Shown here: piece after piece, positions 36,300-49,009 of the stretch
How positions within the stretch are numbered: the stretch's first letter is position 1
Layout: each line of letters begins with the position of its first letter
Assembly (NCBI GenBank): GCA_028564705.1
Contig: JAPXFQ010000385.1
Span: 2,728,001-2,792,000, forward strand
Direction: 5' to 3'
DNA: 64,000 nucleotides
Origin: Apricaphanius iberus
Lineage: Eukaryota; Chordata; Actinopteri; Cyprinodontiformes; Aphaniidae
The notes under the pieces: model-generated
The model's input: the letters and a program-made list of their open reading frames with translations, nothing else
Databases searched by the model: none
What the model was told of the DNA's origin: nothing
Position numbers and translations under genes: made by a program

Positions 36300-38312
36300 C
36301 TTAAATCACTGACACAAACATAGATTATAATTATACAAATATTGCTAATAATTTGAACAAATTCTTTATTTCAATAGGCAAAAAACGTATCCAATTCTGT
36401 AACTCCACCAGGGGGAGTTACTTATAAACAATACCTGCAAGGATATTACTTAAACTCTTTTTTCCTGAATCCCACAAACAGTCGGGAGGTACAAAATATT
36501 ATTAGTAAATTGAAAAGTTCCCACACTACAGGAGTGGATAGTATTTGTAGTAAAATTGTTAAACATGTGGCAAATGCAATTCTCCATCCTCTTGTCTATT
36601 GTATAAATCTATCGTTATATCATGGCATAGTACCAAATATGTTAAAAATTGCTAACATTTTACAAATTCACAAGTCTGGTGATAAAGATAATCGAAATAA
36701 TTACCGACCCATATCTATTTTGCCAGTCTTTTCTGAAAATGATGAGAGGATCGTATTCAGTAGATTAAGTGGGTACTTAAATAAATGGAATATAATCACG
36801 CCATGTCAGTATGGATTCAGGGAAAATAATTCAACCAGTATGGCTTTATTGAATCTGGTTGAACACATTTATGATGATTTGGACAACAGTGAAACTACAA
36901 TATGTGTGTGTTTCTTATCCAAAGCATTCGATTCTATAGAACCTACTGACTGGGAAATTGCAGCATCTGGAGTGAGGGGGAACGCACTGGCCTGGTTTAT
37001 AAGCTATCTAACAGGATGGAGTCAGTATGTGCAAATTAATGAATAACCATCAAAACAAGAGAGTATTTGCTCTGGTGTCCCCCAGGGCTCAATTTTAGTA
37101 CCCCTCCATTTTATATTATATATAAATGATATTGTAAATTCCTCTCAAATTCTACAGAAGGTTATTTATGCAGATGATACAACTCTCACACAAAAAATTT
37201 GGTACCCTGGAAAAGGCTGTTAACGAGGAACTGGATAAAATATACACTTGGTTTGAATGTAATAAACTTTCCGTCAATCCACACAACACCAAATGGATGT
37301 TATTTCGGACTAATAAACATACGGTGAATACTACTAAGATGAAAATAAAATAAAATAATAAGGAAATTGAGCATTTAGAAAATATCAAATTCTTGGAAAT
37401 CCAATTAGATGAATATCTCAGTTTTAAAAACCATAATTTTTTTTAAATAAGCTAATCTAAATATGTTGGTCTGTTTTGTAAATTGCGACATGATCTACCT
37501 CTGAAGGATCTCCTAATCCTCTACCGATCTCTTTTTGAATCGCATATATCTTACTGCAATATTGTCTGATTTAACACCTATCCAAGTTACTTGGAAAAAT
37601 TAGCTGTCTTGCAAAAAAAATCTCATACGTATTATAACTGGGGCTAACTGTAACAAACCGTCTGATCAGCTTTTCTATTTCAATAATCTTTTGACACTTA
37701 CTGAATATAATATCTTTCATAATGCTTGTTTTATATATAAGATTGTCCATAACTTACACCCTGTGTGGTATAAATTTATTACATTTACAACTTCTACTCT
37801 CTGTCATTATAGTAGAAATAGAGATCTACTGCAAGGGAAATATCACAGATTGAAATGCACACATTTCAGCGTGGCATGTAAGGGTCCACAGATCTGGAAC
37901 AACACTGATAACTGTTTACAATAACAAAAAACACTTAGATTATTCAAGAGGGATCTCAAAGACAATTTACTGCAGAATTACGTGTAACTTATCTTTAGAA
38001 TACTAATAGTTCTACAAGATGCAGACTAAACCTTGATTCTCCTTCTCATTTTATCGCAAATAGTTAACGGGAATGAATGTATGGTATGGATGAGGTGACA
38101 GGGTTGTACTTTTTTCCTTTCCTTTTTTGCTTTCTTTTTTTCATTTTTTCATTGTGATTAGAGGGCCCCTGTTTCCAAGCCTGTTGGCTTCTAGGGAACC
38201 CTGTTTCACGGATTGCCCATATGTTTATATACATATTCAAGGTATTAGTCATTTTGAGATATTTTCTGTGAACAAACTTTTAAATAACAAAAAAATACAT
38301 AAATAAATAAAC
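36300..38312 (+). mobile_element. 5'-truncated LINE (jockey-superfamily reverse transcriptase)
   Basis: A reverse transcriptase broken by stops and frameshifts. 36510-37046 carries NYRPISILPV, RLSGYLNKW, CQYGFRENNSTSMALLN and the LSKAFD region of motif A. Around 37070-37180 is GVPQGSIL and then YADDTT, the RT active site. Next is EELDKIYTWFECNKLSVNPH (37215-37285). The 3' end closes with an ATAAATAAATAAA tail at 38300-38312, as expected for LINE retrotransposition. The endonuclease domain is absent. Clade (CR1/L2-like) is inferred. Confidence 0.85.
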
Positions 38313-38319
38313 CAGCCTG

Positions 38320-40256
38320 TCAGATCTACAATCTGGATCTGGACCAAATAGCAAGGCAACATGGATGCAGTGTATTCATCATTTAGGGCACACTTACATG
38401 AATCTCTACTAACAGCTGTGTGGGACAGACATGAATGCAGCACAGTATGCTGCCGTTATTAATAATTGCAAATTATCCTTTCTAAAAGTTTTGAACAGAT
38501 ATGATTAGTTGTTTTAGGTAAAGTGTTGTTAGAAGATTATTGCATCTATAAAACCAACTTCACACAAGGCTTTATTGGATCAGATAAGATTAAGTAGAAA
38601 ATCCAATGCTACTAAGTATTTTTCACATTAAAAAAGAAACAAAAGTTAGGAATAAAAACATCAAATAACAACAGAAGAATTATCAACATATTTATTTGTC
38701 ATTGAGTTAGATGGAGTACCATAAAATGCTGGTAAAATGTAATGTATATCTGAAGAGTTTTTATTTTACAAAAGGCTTTTTTCACTTTTACATATAACAA
38801 AAACTGCTATTTAACAGGAAAGAGGCTCATAAGAAACTGGGAGATTTTTCAGAGCTTCATTGCATGAAATTAGTTCTAATAGCCCCTACTTGTTTTTAAT
38901 TGAACAGCTGAATGTTTATATTTGACTGATATCATACTTTTTTTTTCAACGTAGAATGAGTTTATTCTAAAACATGTAATTCTTCAAACAGAAGAAAAAA
39001 AATAGGAAAAAAACAAAACAAATGAGCATTTATACTGTAGCAATAACTTGTCTCCACAGAGGCTCTCCATTCAATTTGAGTGAATTTGAGCCTTTTTGTA
39101 ATGAAGAATTAACAAAAATCTGTGTCTTCATATATAGAAATCTGGCAGAGACATTGCCCAAAAAGACTTGTAACACATGTAATCGTAGAGAAACACAAAT
39201 CATTGACTTGGAGATGGGGATGGGGGATGAAAACATATTAATGTCACACTTTTCAAAGTTCTTATTCGTAAAAACAACTCAAAAACCCTATATCCTTCTC
39301 TTACTTTTGCTTTGTCTTGATCTATTACATTATTTCCTATGTAAAATAATTTGGAGTTTGTGGGTGTAACACGACAAAATGTGAAAAAATGTGAATGACT
39401 ATGAGTGCAAAAACACACAAATATTCCAGAAATTTCAGTGTGGTCTAATGGGAAAAAAAAATGCTACAGTGTTAATGTACGTATGCACTACTAGATATTA
39501 GGTGAAACTTGATTTTGTTTTTCATACTGCATGCCCCACTGTGGGCAGCTTTGCTCTTAACACTTATAAAGAAGTGAGTCATCCATACACTTGTATTTTT
39601 TCAAAGTTAGAACCATATGATATTTTAATCTAGAACTATAACTTTGAGAGAGAAGGCTTTATTTGCATAGACATTTACGGTTCGGAATGCCTCAAATCAT
39701 TTGATTATATTTATTAACCATTTAGCTTCAAGCTCAAAACCTGGAGTAACTCTGTATTTTGGATGATTTTGAAGATAAAGCCATTATTCGTCTATTTATT
39801 TGGATGTTTAGGCTATGTTCTTTAATGACTTAGTTTGACAATTGCATAATATTTAACTGGAAAAACAAAAAATGCATACCTTATATTTAGAGATAGAGAT
39901 GAACTGATAGGACTTTTTACTGTTTCTCCTTTAGGACATAAATAAAATGCATTAAAACTAATGTATGTTAAGTTTGCTTGATATCATCAAAATAATGGAA
40001 AAGTCCTTGATCATAAACTAGGAAAAATGTAACATATTCTATAATTGAGGTAGCAGTTTAGAATCTAACTAAAAATGAAGAACTTACAAGGTTATCCGCA
40101 TTTATACATCTAAGGATACTAAGGGAATACAACCTCTAATATACAATGAATAAAAAAATCTATTTTCAAATTATAGATTAAAAAACACAGAAAATAGACA
40201 CCACTTGACCCTTAAACTTCTGTGGAAACGTTTTATATTGATGTTATATATGTATA

Positions 40257-40310
<54 letters not shown>

Positions 40311-41340
40311 TTTTTTTACTGAACAATGCTAAATTCCTTTTGACTAAGTTTCAAAGGCGGCATCGCCTTACACGGTGAACATTTTAACCTCCCTGTTGCT
40401 GACTATCTAGGAAAGTAAAATGACTAATGGCTTGTTTAGCATCTTCCATAGTGTCATTTAACACAGACTTGAGTTTGCTTAAATGCAGATGCAGACATTA
40501 TGGACTGCTGAAAGCAGATATTTATAAATATGATGTATAGTGAGACAAACACATTTCTTTCTCCCTGTCTGACATTAAATCAGATGATGGTTTTCGTCTT
40601 TTTGGCCAATAAGAGTGACCAAAGTTTCGCTAAATGCCGAAATAACGTGTGACAAAGTTTACATAAACTAAGATTATAATGCTTTTATGGTATTTAGGAA
40701 TTCCCACGGGTCTTATGTATAAAACTTTATCCTACTTAAGCTCAGCAAAAATCTATTGAACTTGGAATATGCAAAGCTGCACACAATTTCCTCTTTATAA
40801 ATCCCACTCTCCCTAGAAATGTGGTCAGGTGATTTTGGAACATATCCCACCCACTACACACTTACTTTCTACCATAAACTGTTAATGAAAAGTGCCTAGC
40901 GATTATTCTGTATCGAATTAAGATGGCTTTATGGGGCTTCAATGGTAACCATGGCAACCGAGGGGTGGAGAAAGTGCAAAGTGGAGGCACAGAACACCAT
41001 TTTATTTCAAACAATCAGAAATATAGTTAGCAGTAAGAATATGTGAAACAAGACTAAAGTAATAAGATTTAAATAAATAAAAATAAAAGCACCAGCGAAA
41101 AATAAAATAAGAACACTAAATCTAAAATTTGAATTACATTACTTCTTGTAGCAACGATAAGATTGGAATAAAAGCAAATTAAAACATATAAAAAAGTAAA
41201 TTAAAGCAGAACATAATAGGTTTCATCTCTCCTAATCATTTCAAGCCTGGCATAAAAGGTGTGTTTAAGTCTAATTTCAAAAGGTTTCCACACAAAATAT
41301 TATTTGGAGCTCCTAAATAAATGAAAGAGATGCAAGTGAC
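38320..41340. other. AT-rich intergenic DNA
   Basis: No gene or complete repeat recognised apart from the (AT)n tract at 40243-40308. A short Tc1-end-like word (GTAACACGACAAAATGTG) occurs at about 39366. Confidence 0.5.
40243..40308. repeat. (AT)n microsatellite
   Basis: AT dinucleotides with two TATG interruptions at the left end. Confidence 0.9.
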
Positions 41341-41596
41341 ACAATGTTGATGTATAACCGTGCCTGGAATGAAAAAAACGGTCAAAAAGGGAAACGGCAT
41401 GCCAGAATGTGCTGCGGGGTGGGGGCATCCAGTATCTGGGTTGGTCGCTTCAGCACCAGGTCCAGTTCAGCACATAGATCTAATGGGACTGCTTCAGAGA
41501 ATCTACATCGGCTCCCTCCATCCAGATGCTGCCAGTGGCGGCATCTTGCATGGGCATCCACTGTGCAGCATTATTTGTCATTGCAGTATTTACTAA

Positions 41597-41943
41597 GGAT
41601 GCAACGATACCTCTTTTCTTCAAACCAATACAATACTGATACCTGGATATGAATACTTGAGTATCGAGTACCAATGCAGATACTTCTACCTCACAAAAAC
41701 TGCAATAAACTGAAATACAAGTTTCATTTTCTTCTCTACTTGTTGAGCAAATTATGGTAAATTAGCTAAAAAATAAAATATTAATGAAAATGACCACAAC
41801 ACAAAAATTTCAAATAAAAAATATACATTCTCTGTGAAACTTTTGCAGAGTTTCCACATTTTAAGTATTACTTCATATTATTGGTTAAGTTACAGATATT
41901 GATACAATTATATTACCAGTGTCGGTATCAGTGCATCGCTGGT
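41597..41943. mobile_element. Small hAT-like MITE
   Basis: The left end GATGCAACGATACC and the reverse of the right end (GATGCACTGATACC) form an inverted repeat matching at 12 of 14 positions, about 345 bp apart. No coding capacity. An internal GATACC/GGTATC symmetry is visible. Confidence 0.55.
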
Positions 41944-42365
41944 ATTTACATCTGTACTTCACACAATTAATGCAACAATAGGTCCAATTGATGTTTAATC
42001 TAAATACATACATATAACAATACTGTGATATAATTCTTAAATGCAATATACTTTCATTCAGATTCTCATTTTAATTATCAGTTCAGAGATAAGAATGTGC
42101 AAGGCTCTACAAGTCTCAAAATGTTGCTTAGATTTACATATTTAGCTATTGTTTTTCTGCCACTTTTTTTCTGCACACTTTTTTTATAAATCCCAAACTT
42201 AGTGTTGGAAGGGGCTTACACTATTTTCAGACCCTTGTTTGTGCATAAGTAACTTCTATAAATGACATCACAGATTTATATGTAATAGTTTCATACAACA
42301 TTTCACAAAATTTGAGTCAACTTAAGGCACACATGTTGATGTAATGGTGCGTTCACACCACACGC

Positions 42366-42393
42366 TTTGTGAGCGTTGTTCAACGCTCACAAA
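42366..42393. repeat. 28-bp near-palindrome
   Basis: 13-bp arms (TTTGTGAGCGTTG and CAACGCTCACAAA) pair perfectly around a TT spacer. Just upstream is GGTGCGTTCACACCA, a word typical of the end of a fish non-autonomous transposon. Confidence 0.85.
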
Positions 42394-42399
42394 TACCAA

Positions 42400-44040
42400 T
42401 ACCAAATATCAATTTTGTTGTTAAAAAATGTGACAGTGACAAAGAAAATTGTTTTTTGTCTTTTATAAGTCCTGTCTGTAATTATCTGATTTCAGTTTGA
42501 AATATTTGAATGTATGGAGGAGGTACAATAAAAGTACTTCTCTTTGAAAGATGAGTGGGTAAGAATTTGCTGAACAAAAAAGTTGGACAGTACAAACCGA
42601 GCAAAATAATACTCTTTTTGGCTACTTTACAGTTTCAGGTTGTATGAATGAATGACAACATCCATTTTTCCTGTTACCAATCCCTTTTGCTGATTATATG
42701 CTTACATTGTTTAATTTTAGGAATTATTGATTAGGTATTTGGGATCTAAAAATACAACGAGCACTTTAAACGCTTTGTTTAGTTTTAAAATTATTACGTA
42801 AAATACATTATTTGATCTTTAATTGTAAATTCTTTCTCTATTTTGATGCATCTACGCTTTGCCAGTTGGTCTCTGCTAAAGCCTGCTAGATGTGGCTTTG
42901 CAGTAGGACAGGTTTGGGATGTGAACAAACAGCACCATCAACATATCTGGACTCTGAATTTGGTGCCAGACCAGACCCACTTCCAGCCTCTCCACAGCCC
43001 CACTCTCTCTCTCTGCATCCAGCTTCTTATTCCTCTTTGACCTCTTATTTGCATTGCTGCTGTTGAAAAAGCTTTTTGCTGACCTGAATAGTTGATTAAT
43101 GTACATTATACAGTATTAACAGACACAGCATATTCCCAGTGAATTATACTGTGAGATAATGTGTTGTCCTTGTGCATGGTGCACTGTTGCACAATAACTA
43201 CCAAGAGGAACTACTGTAATTTCAAACTGAGCTCCAATACCTACTCATGTCCAGAAACAGCGTTTTTTTTTTCATTTCCCATATTATCTTCTAACTTTAG
43301 ACCCATGTTTTGTTTCGTTTTCACTGAGCCTTAAGTATTTTATACTATATCTACCTCTAGTGGCAATAATCTCTCATTGTCTTGCTTTTACTGCTAGTCA
43401 TCGTGGGCCAAAATGCAGATCTATACATCCTAGGGCTTGGTCTTTTAGCCTTAGGTCATGACTCTTACAAAATATAAATTTTAAGCAATTTTTCTTTGAT
43501 CGCACTGAACACCAAATAGGCCTAAGCGGTCATTCATACTAAATTGCCAGAAACGTCTAACTTTTAGTTGCTAAGACTGAATATACTGTGTAGGTCTGCC
43601 TCCTAAATGTTTTAAAAGCAGTCTTCAATAAACAAAGATATTTCTGTTTGATTCTTGCTTTAGTATGTTTGCCTATAACACATGATCAGTTTTTTTTCTG
43701 AAATATCTACACAGTATGATAATTGGCTGCACAGTACATCAAATCACAGTATCAGTAATCACAGTCTCAATATGACCAGCTTTGTTTGCTAATTATATTT
43801 TGAATGGACAGTATCACAGAGAATATAGCACAGCAACCAAACTCTTAGTAGAGTGGTGGGACAGTCTAGAGAAAAAAGGTTATCACAATAGGTTAATACA
43901 AACGATCGGATTTTATTTTATTGTGGCTCACAAATCATTCACTAATGGGTGAAGATTAACTGATCCCGAATGGCAGTGATGAGATAACTGCTGTCCCTCT
44001 CACAAACGCAGCGAAAGAGCCGGAAACTTTCTGCTACAGC
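42400..44040. other. AT-rich intergenic DNA, nothing recognised
   Basis: No exon, RNA or repeat family could be supported. Confidence 0.45.
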
Positions 44041-44280
44041 CTACTATCAAACAATGATGATGACTTTAAGGCATCTGACTGCGGCTGACGTAGGCTCTGC
44101 GTTTTGCTCTCAGTGGATTCGTGGAGAAGACAGAAAAAAAAGAAAGAAAAAAATACCCTATTGGATGTCTGGTTCCAACATCTGCGGGGCTCTTCTAAAC
44201 TCTCATCTCCGCATTACCTCACTGGTGTCTGGCCTGCCACTTTACCCCTGCTGTTTAACTTTGGCGTGTGTGTGCTCCCT

Positions 44281-44345
44281 TTCCTCCCTCTCTCTCTCTC
44301 TCTCTCTCTCTCCCATCCTTCCTCCTTCCCTCCCTCCCTCTCTCC
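44281..44345. repeat. (CT)n / CT-rich tract
   Basis: CT dinucleotides followed by TCCC/TCCT runs, in the presumed promoter region of the fgf12 1B-like exon. Confidence 0.85.
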
Positions 44346-44541
44346 TCCACGCAGTCTCTCCCTTCTCCTCTCGTGTTCCTGTTTTATTACATTCGCTGCT
44401 GGAAAAGACGCGGAGGCAGAGGATGTAGCTACAATTAAAAAGAGCACATTGTAACGTCCTTGCTTTGCCTTGCCGTGGCGGAAGGGGAGTTTGAGGACGC
44501 GTATGACTGTGGGAGAGTGAGAAAGAAGCAGAAGGGGAAAC

Positions 44542-44550
44542 GAGAGAGAG

Positions 44551-44625
<75 letters not shown>
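44542..44625. repeat. (GA)n microsatellite upstream of the fgf12 1B-like exon
   Basis: About 84 bp of GA with one GC interruption (GAGAGAGAGCGAGAGAG). It ends 197 bp before the candidate start codon at 44822. Confidence 0.9.
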
Positions 44626-44628
<3 letters not shown>

Positions 44629-44742
44629 GGGGGGAAATCACTCAAGATGCTTCGTTTTAGCGTAATTTGTCCCGCAGACTGTGCCCTTCTGGCGTTTTGA
44701 GGGGCTGCCGTGAAGCCTACGGAGAGGCTGGCTGGCAACGCT

Positions 44743-44769
44743 ATGCTGCCTGACCCTTCTGTGTTGTGA
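44743..44769 (+). other. Short uORF ahead of the fgf12 1B-like exon
   Basis: ATG CTG CCT GAC CCT TCT GTG TTG TGA, in a different frame from the exon's ATG and 52 nt upstream of it. Relevant only if the transcript starts further up. Confidence 0.35.
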
Positions 44770-44821
44770 TAGCGCTGTCCGATTGTTTGGATTGAGGAAA
44801 GGCTCCCACCAACCCAAATCA

Positions 44822-44912
44822 ATGAGGATTCTGAGGCCATTCCTTCAGAAAGGAGCGCATATGCTGCAGTGTTTCTGTGGACAACGATCGAAGTCGACCA
44901 CTATCACCGACG
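44822..44912 (+). CDS. fgf12: fgf12 alternative first exon, 1B-like (FGF14-1B-type N-terminus)
   Basis: The ATG at 44822 opens 30 codons plus one base (MRILRPFLQKGAHMLQCFCG, then QRSKSTTITD), closed by the donor G|GTGAGA in phase 1. That phase is what the common fgf12 exon at 63707 needs; the join reads TITD-E-PQLKG. The core KGAHMLQCFCG closely matches KGTHMLQCLCG of the FGF14 1B N-terminus, which also ends in TD before PQLKG. The frame stays open back to a stop at 44711 without another ATG. The upstream flank has long GA and CT tracts and CpG. This exon would make an fgf12 product without the 1A sodium-channel inactivation sequence. Transcription is inferred; the peptide similarity is seen. 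Confidence 0.72.
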
Positions 44913-45099
44913 GTGAGAGACAATCAGCTGCCTTTGCTTTGCATGCTTTCTCTCTTGAGTGACAAGGGAGGAGGAGGAGGGGGGTGATAAAAGAAAGATG
45001 GATATAAAAAAAAGGAGAGACGATGCGAACGAGGAAGGAAGGAGAGGGGGTAGATTTCATTAAACACTCGCGTGTTTAACATCCTCCGAGTCTGCAGCA

Positions 45100-46845
45100 G
45101 AGACAGAGCCTCTCTTCTCTTTGCGCTCCTTGCATTTGTCCCGACTTTTGTGTGCAGTCTGCGCCCTCCGCAGATGGCTTCTGCCAGTCGGCACCAAGAG
45201 GACACAGAGAGCCTTATCCCAGCTATATATATTCACAGAGCTCTATGTGAAGCAGGTCAACCAGCAACCATAGAGCAGTGATTAAGTTATTAAACTTCAA
45301 GGGCCCATAAAGTCTACATTAGGAGGCCCCGAAGAAGCAACTAGGTTCAGCACCATGGATAGCGCCTTAGCAGACCCACTCCAGGGCAGTGAAACAAACT
45401 TTTCAGGTCAAAGCTGGTTTTAAACAACATATCAGAACTGATCAACCAAACTTTAAAACAAAACAAAAAACCTCAAAAAGAACTAATTTAGCTAAAATAA
45501 AATCTCTATATTTTTATATAACTAATATTTTGGTTTTAAAACAGCAAAAAGAACGCCTACGCTTTACTTTGACTTGAGTTGTTTAGTACATATAAAACAG
45601 GCGTAACATGTATATTAAGCATTCTTACTTAAGTGGAATTACTTTTCCAATGCACACAATATAATATGCTGTTCTCAATGATACCAAAACTAACTGACAT
45701 CCACACACACAAACACATGCATGCATACAACTGTACGCAACTGCCACTTACCTGCGTTTGGCAAAAAGCCTGATTTCACTCCTATGTCCTTTAGTCATTT
45801 CAGAGGCAGCTGACTGCAGTGCTACAGTTGCTCACTTGTAACATAGCTGTTCCTGTTTCCAAAGTCATTAAATAAACTATCTAGTATTTACAGCAGGGAA
45901 ATTCTGCATTCTTTCTCCTCTAGCCTCCTCTCGTCACCTCTCAATTCCTCAAATTCAGGGCAGACAATTAGAAACTCCATTAAGCAGAGCTGATTCCTTC
46001 GAGGTAGTGTGGGCCAAAAGGAGAGTGCACACTGGGATCTGCAGGGCTACGACTAAAAGCCCTGGCAGTCCTTCTCCTGCATCTCGGCTCACTGTTACCT
46101 GAACCGGGTGACCTCAATCAAAACTTCAGTAGTCAGCTAAAAGGTGTTGACAGACAGGGATGCAAAGCTTGAACCCATGAATTTCCCTGAAGCTGTTTCA
46201 AAGGGGAAGATAAAATATTGCTTAGAATGCATTTATTCACATTTTGCAAATATGTACAGGCATTCACAAGTGCAACCACTAAGGAGTAAGGCATGACAGA
46301 CTGTAGCTAAATAATATTTTTCTTGAATTTTATCTTGGAAATATTCTGGTACTAGTTAAACCGCTGACCTGTTGCTGCATCATGATAATTTGGGAAATAT
46401 TTTATTACTAAACAATTAGCTTTAGTAAATAATTAATGCAATAAAGTAGGAGTACACTTGTTTGGAAAAAAAAGGCATTCTTCTCTCCTCACCTTGCACA
46501 GCATTACTTACTTTTTTTTTCATTAGATAATATGCAGAAGGAAAAGAGGAATGTTTTTCTCCCTGTGTTCAGTAACTTTCCCAGACTTACCTCTCAAGAT
46601 GGTTTTTTGAATGAGCTTTTAGAGTTAGCATAAATGTTTGCACCTGCTTTGCTTTTTTGTTGTCAGATATGCACCTGGATGTTAGCTGCAAAGATTAACC
46701 TGAAGATCTCACGTTGCTGACTCAAGCCTATTTTGAAGAATGTAAATGCTAAAGATTATTTTTCTATTTCCTTTTGTGTACGTGTGTGTTTTGTGTGGAT
46801 TAAGATGAGTTTTTAACTTGTTAGAATAATACTTTCATATGTTTT
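45100..46845. other. Intronic/intergenic DNA between fgf12 1B-like and 1A exons
   Basis: No coding exon recognised. There is AT-rich sequence and a short CA run near 45702-45717. Confidence 0.45.
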
Positions 46846-46849
46846 GCCA

Positions 46850-49008
46850 TATTAAAACGAGAAACGTCAATCCATTTGAGTGGGTTTTATAGATCAGCAA
46901 AATATGATTTAAAAATGGCCAAAGCTAAATCAGATTGGATAGAGTTTTGCCACTGATTGTTAATTGGATACAACTCTGTACTTTTAATGCCATACACATG
47001 AACATGCTTGGTATAAACAACTTCTTTGTAACTCTAGTTGTATGTTTAGGACTGCTGTCTGCCTGAGAGAGAAACCTCAGGGCTAGCCTTAATTCTTTTG
47101 AAGTATCTAGCATGTTTCTTTTAGAGTTTGCACTTGCAGTTTTAGCTCCATTCATATTCCCGTCAACTTTAACCAACTTCCTTCATCCTACCTAAATAAA
47201 GTATCCCCATTGCATTAAGGGTAATGTGCAGTGCTAATTTTGACCAAAAGCAAACAATTCTATTTTAATCAAATCAGACCAAAGCACCTTCTTCCATGTG
47301 TTTGCTGCATCCAATAAACTGGCTATGGGTGCTTATTGAACCTTTTTGACTTTCTTATAGCTACGGCTTTGTCTTACCACCCTGTCATAAATCGGAAGTG
47401 CACAACTAATGTTTTCCCCCCATCAACATCTTCTCCCACCTGAGTTGTGAATCTCTGCAGCTCCTGTTGTCATATCATCAGCCCTTGTGCTTCAGTTTAA
47501 GTAGACGATATTGGTAGGCTTTCAGTTGCGTTATACTCTTGTCATTTTCAGATTAAGGAATGAATATCATTCTGTTAGATGTTCAAAGCTTCAAATATTT
47601 TTTTAAAGTAATCTACCCTGGATTTAAACGTCTGCACAACCTTATCCCAAATATTGCTGGTTTGTTCCTGGAACATATACCCCTTTTCCACTAGGGTTGG
47701 GCCCAAAACTGTCTGGTTGTGTTTCCAGGAGCACGGCAGTCAGCCAGGACATGGGTGGGCAAAGCTTAACAAAAGTTCCATCAAAAATCTGTCACAAAAC
47801 CATTATGCACAACACCGATCCCCTCACAAGGTAAAAGACTCTTTCACTCACCTCACGTCGCTCAGACATACATCTGTCCATACTTTCTTCTCAATATTTG
47901 CGTTCTTCACGGCATTACTGATCTAACAACTGATCATCAAGTCTGCCGAGACTCCAGCTCTAGCCTTCGTACCTGATCCAGCCGGCTCCTGCTCTCTGAT
48001 CATCGCAGAGACCTCTTGCTTCTCTGCTGCTACCGGCTACCAACCTTCTTCCTCTTTGATGCAGTAGGATCGCAGAGTTTTCTCAGTCTGGAACTACACC
48101 TGCTCTTCTGCTCCATGACCGGAGCCTGCTCCCACATGCATGTGAAATGTGATAACAGCCCCGATCGCAGCTCTGATTGAAGCTCCATACCTCTTGGCAA
48201 ACTGAAAAAAAAAATCAGCCATCACTTGTTTTCCCACTTTCCAAATGCAGATGCTGCATCTGGTATCTTGCTCACTCTCTCTCCCACTGCTTGTTGGCCT
48301 TTCACTGTACATGCGTCCATTTCTGCTAACCACTTCCAGTGCTTGCAGTCTGCACCACTCCTGCCGTTGTCATCATTTACGGCCTGTTATTTGCACTTTC
48401 AGTTCTTTAGTTCCACCCAATAATGTTTTGAAGTCGCATGAAGTATTGCTGCGGCATTCTGAGACATCACTTCAAACAAACAGTGCCAGGCCAATCAGTG
48501 GCTACCATTGCTAGGTAGGAGTAAGAGTAACATCACTTTACCGGACTAATTTTTCCATTGGTGGTTGTGTTGGGTTGCTTCGGCACGCTTTGGACCAAGG
48601 CAGAGGTAGTCCAACAAACGGGGGCTCACACCGGACACAGGAAATGGAAACACGTTAGAAAACGGGTCTCAATCTACCTGTTCTAGACTGTTCCAACCCT
48701 AGAGGAAAAGGGATTTAGTGTTGCTGTTTTGTTCACAAATGTTCTCCACCAAACTTTGGCAGCCTTTACAGTACCCCTGCATTTATAATGAGATTAAATT
48801 CAGCACAAATTGATTCTATCTACCAACTAGTTGAAGGCAATTAGTTGCTCTGTATTTTATTTATGATACTCAAAGTAAATTGGGGTGAATACATATATAG
48901 GGCACGATTATTGAACAGTTTTTGCCTGTGTGTGACATAATATGCCAATAAAATAAATTGACTTTTGTCATTGTAACATTACAAAATGTGAAAACAGTCA
49001 AGGTAAAG
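46850..49008 (-). mobile_element. Tc1/mariner element E, interrupted
   Basis: On the minus strand, parts of a Tc1 copy lie on both sides of an insertion. At 46850-47679 are relics of the transposase start (AGATGTTCAAAGCTTCAAAT; CTGCACAACCTTATCCC). At 48714-49008 is the matching outer end (GTTCACAAATGTTCTCCACC; CCAATAAAATAAATTGACTT; AACATTACAAAATGTG). The two halves are collinear with a single Tc1 consensus once 47680-48713 is removed. All coding frames are broken. Confidence 0.72.
47680..48713. mobile_element. 1,034-bp non-autonomous DNA transposon nested in Tc1 copy E
   Basis: The left terminus CCCCTTTTCCACTAGGGTTGG matches the reverse complement of the right terminus (48692-48713) at about 20 of 21 positions. 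The interior has no transposase. Target-site duplication is unclear (ATA before, TTTA after), so the superfamily is left open. Confidence 0.75.
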
Positions 49009-49009
49009 T

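Noticed and set aside
39362..39385. Short Tc1-end-like word
   Set aside because: Too short and isolated to call an element.
41344..41596. Open frames on both strands ahead of the small MITE
   Set aside because: Slightly GC-rich repeat-like sequence; no family could be named and no splice structure seen.
44214..44840. 208-codon minus-strand open frame
   Set aside because: Most of it is the (GA)n/(CT)n tract, and it lies antisense to the fgf12 1B-like exon.
45072..45281. Plus-strand frame of 69 codons downstream of the 1B-like exon
   Set aside because: No similarity to FHF or any other family, and it sits in the intron.
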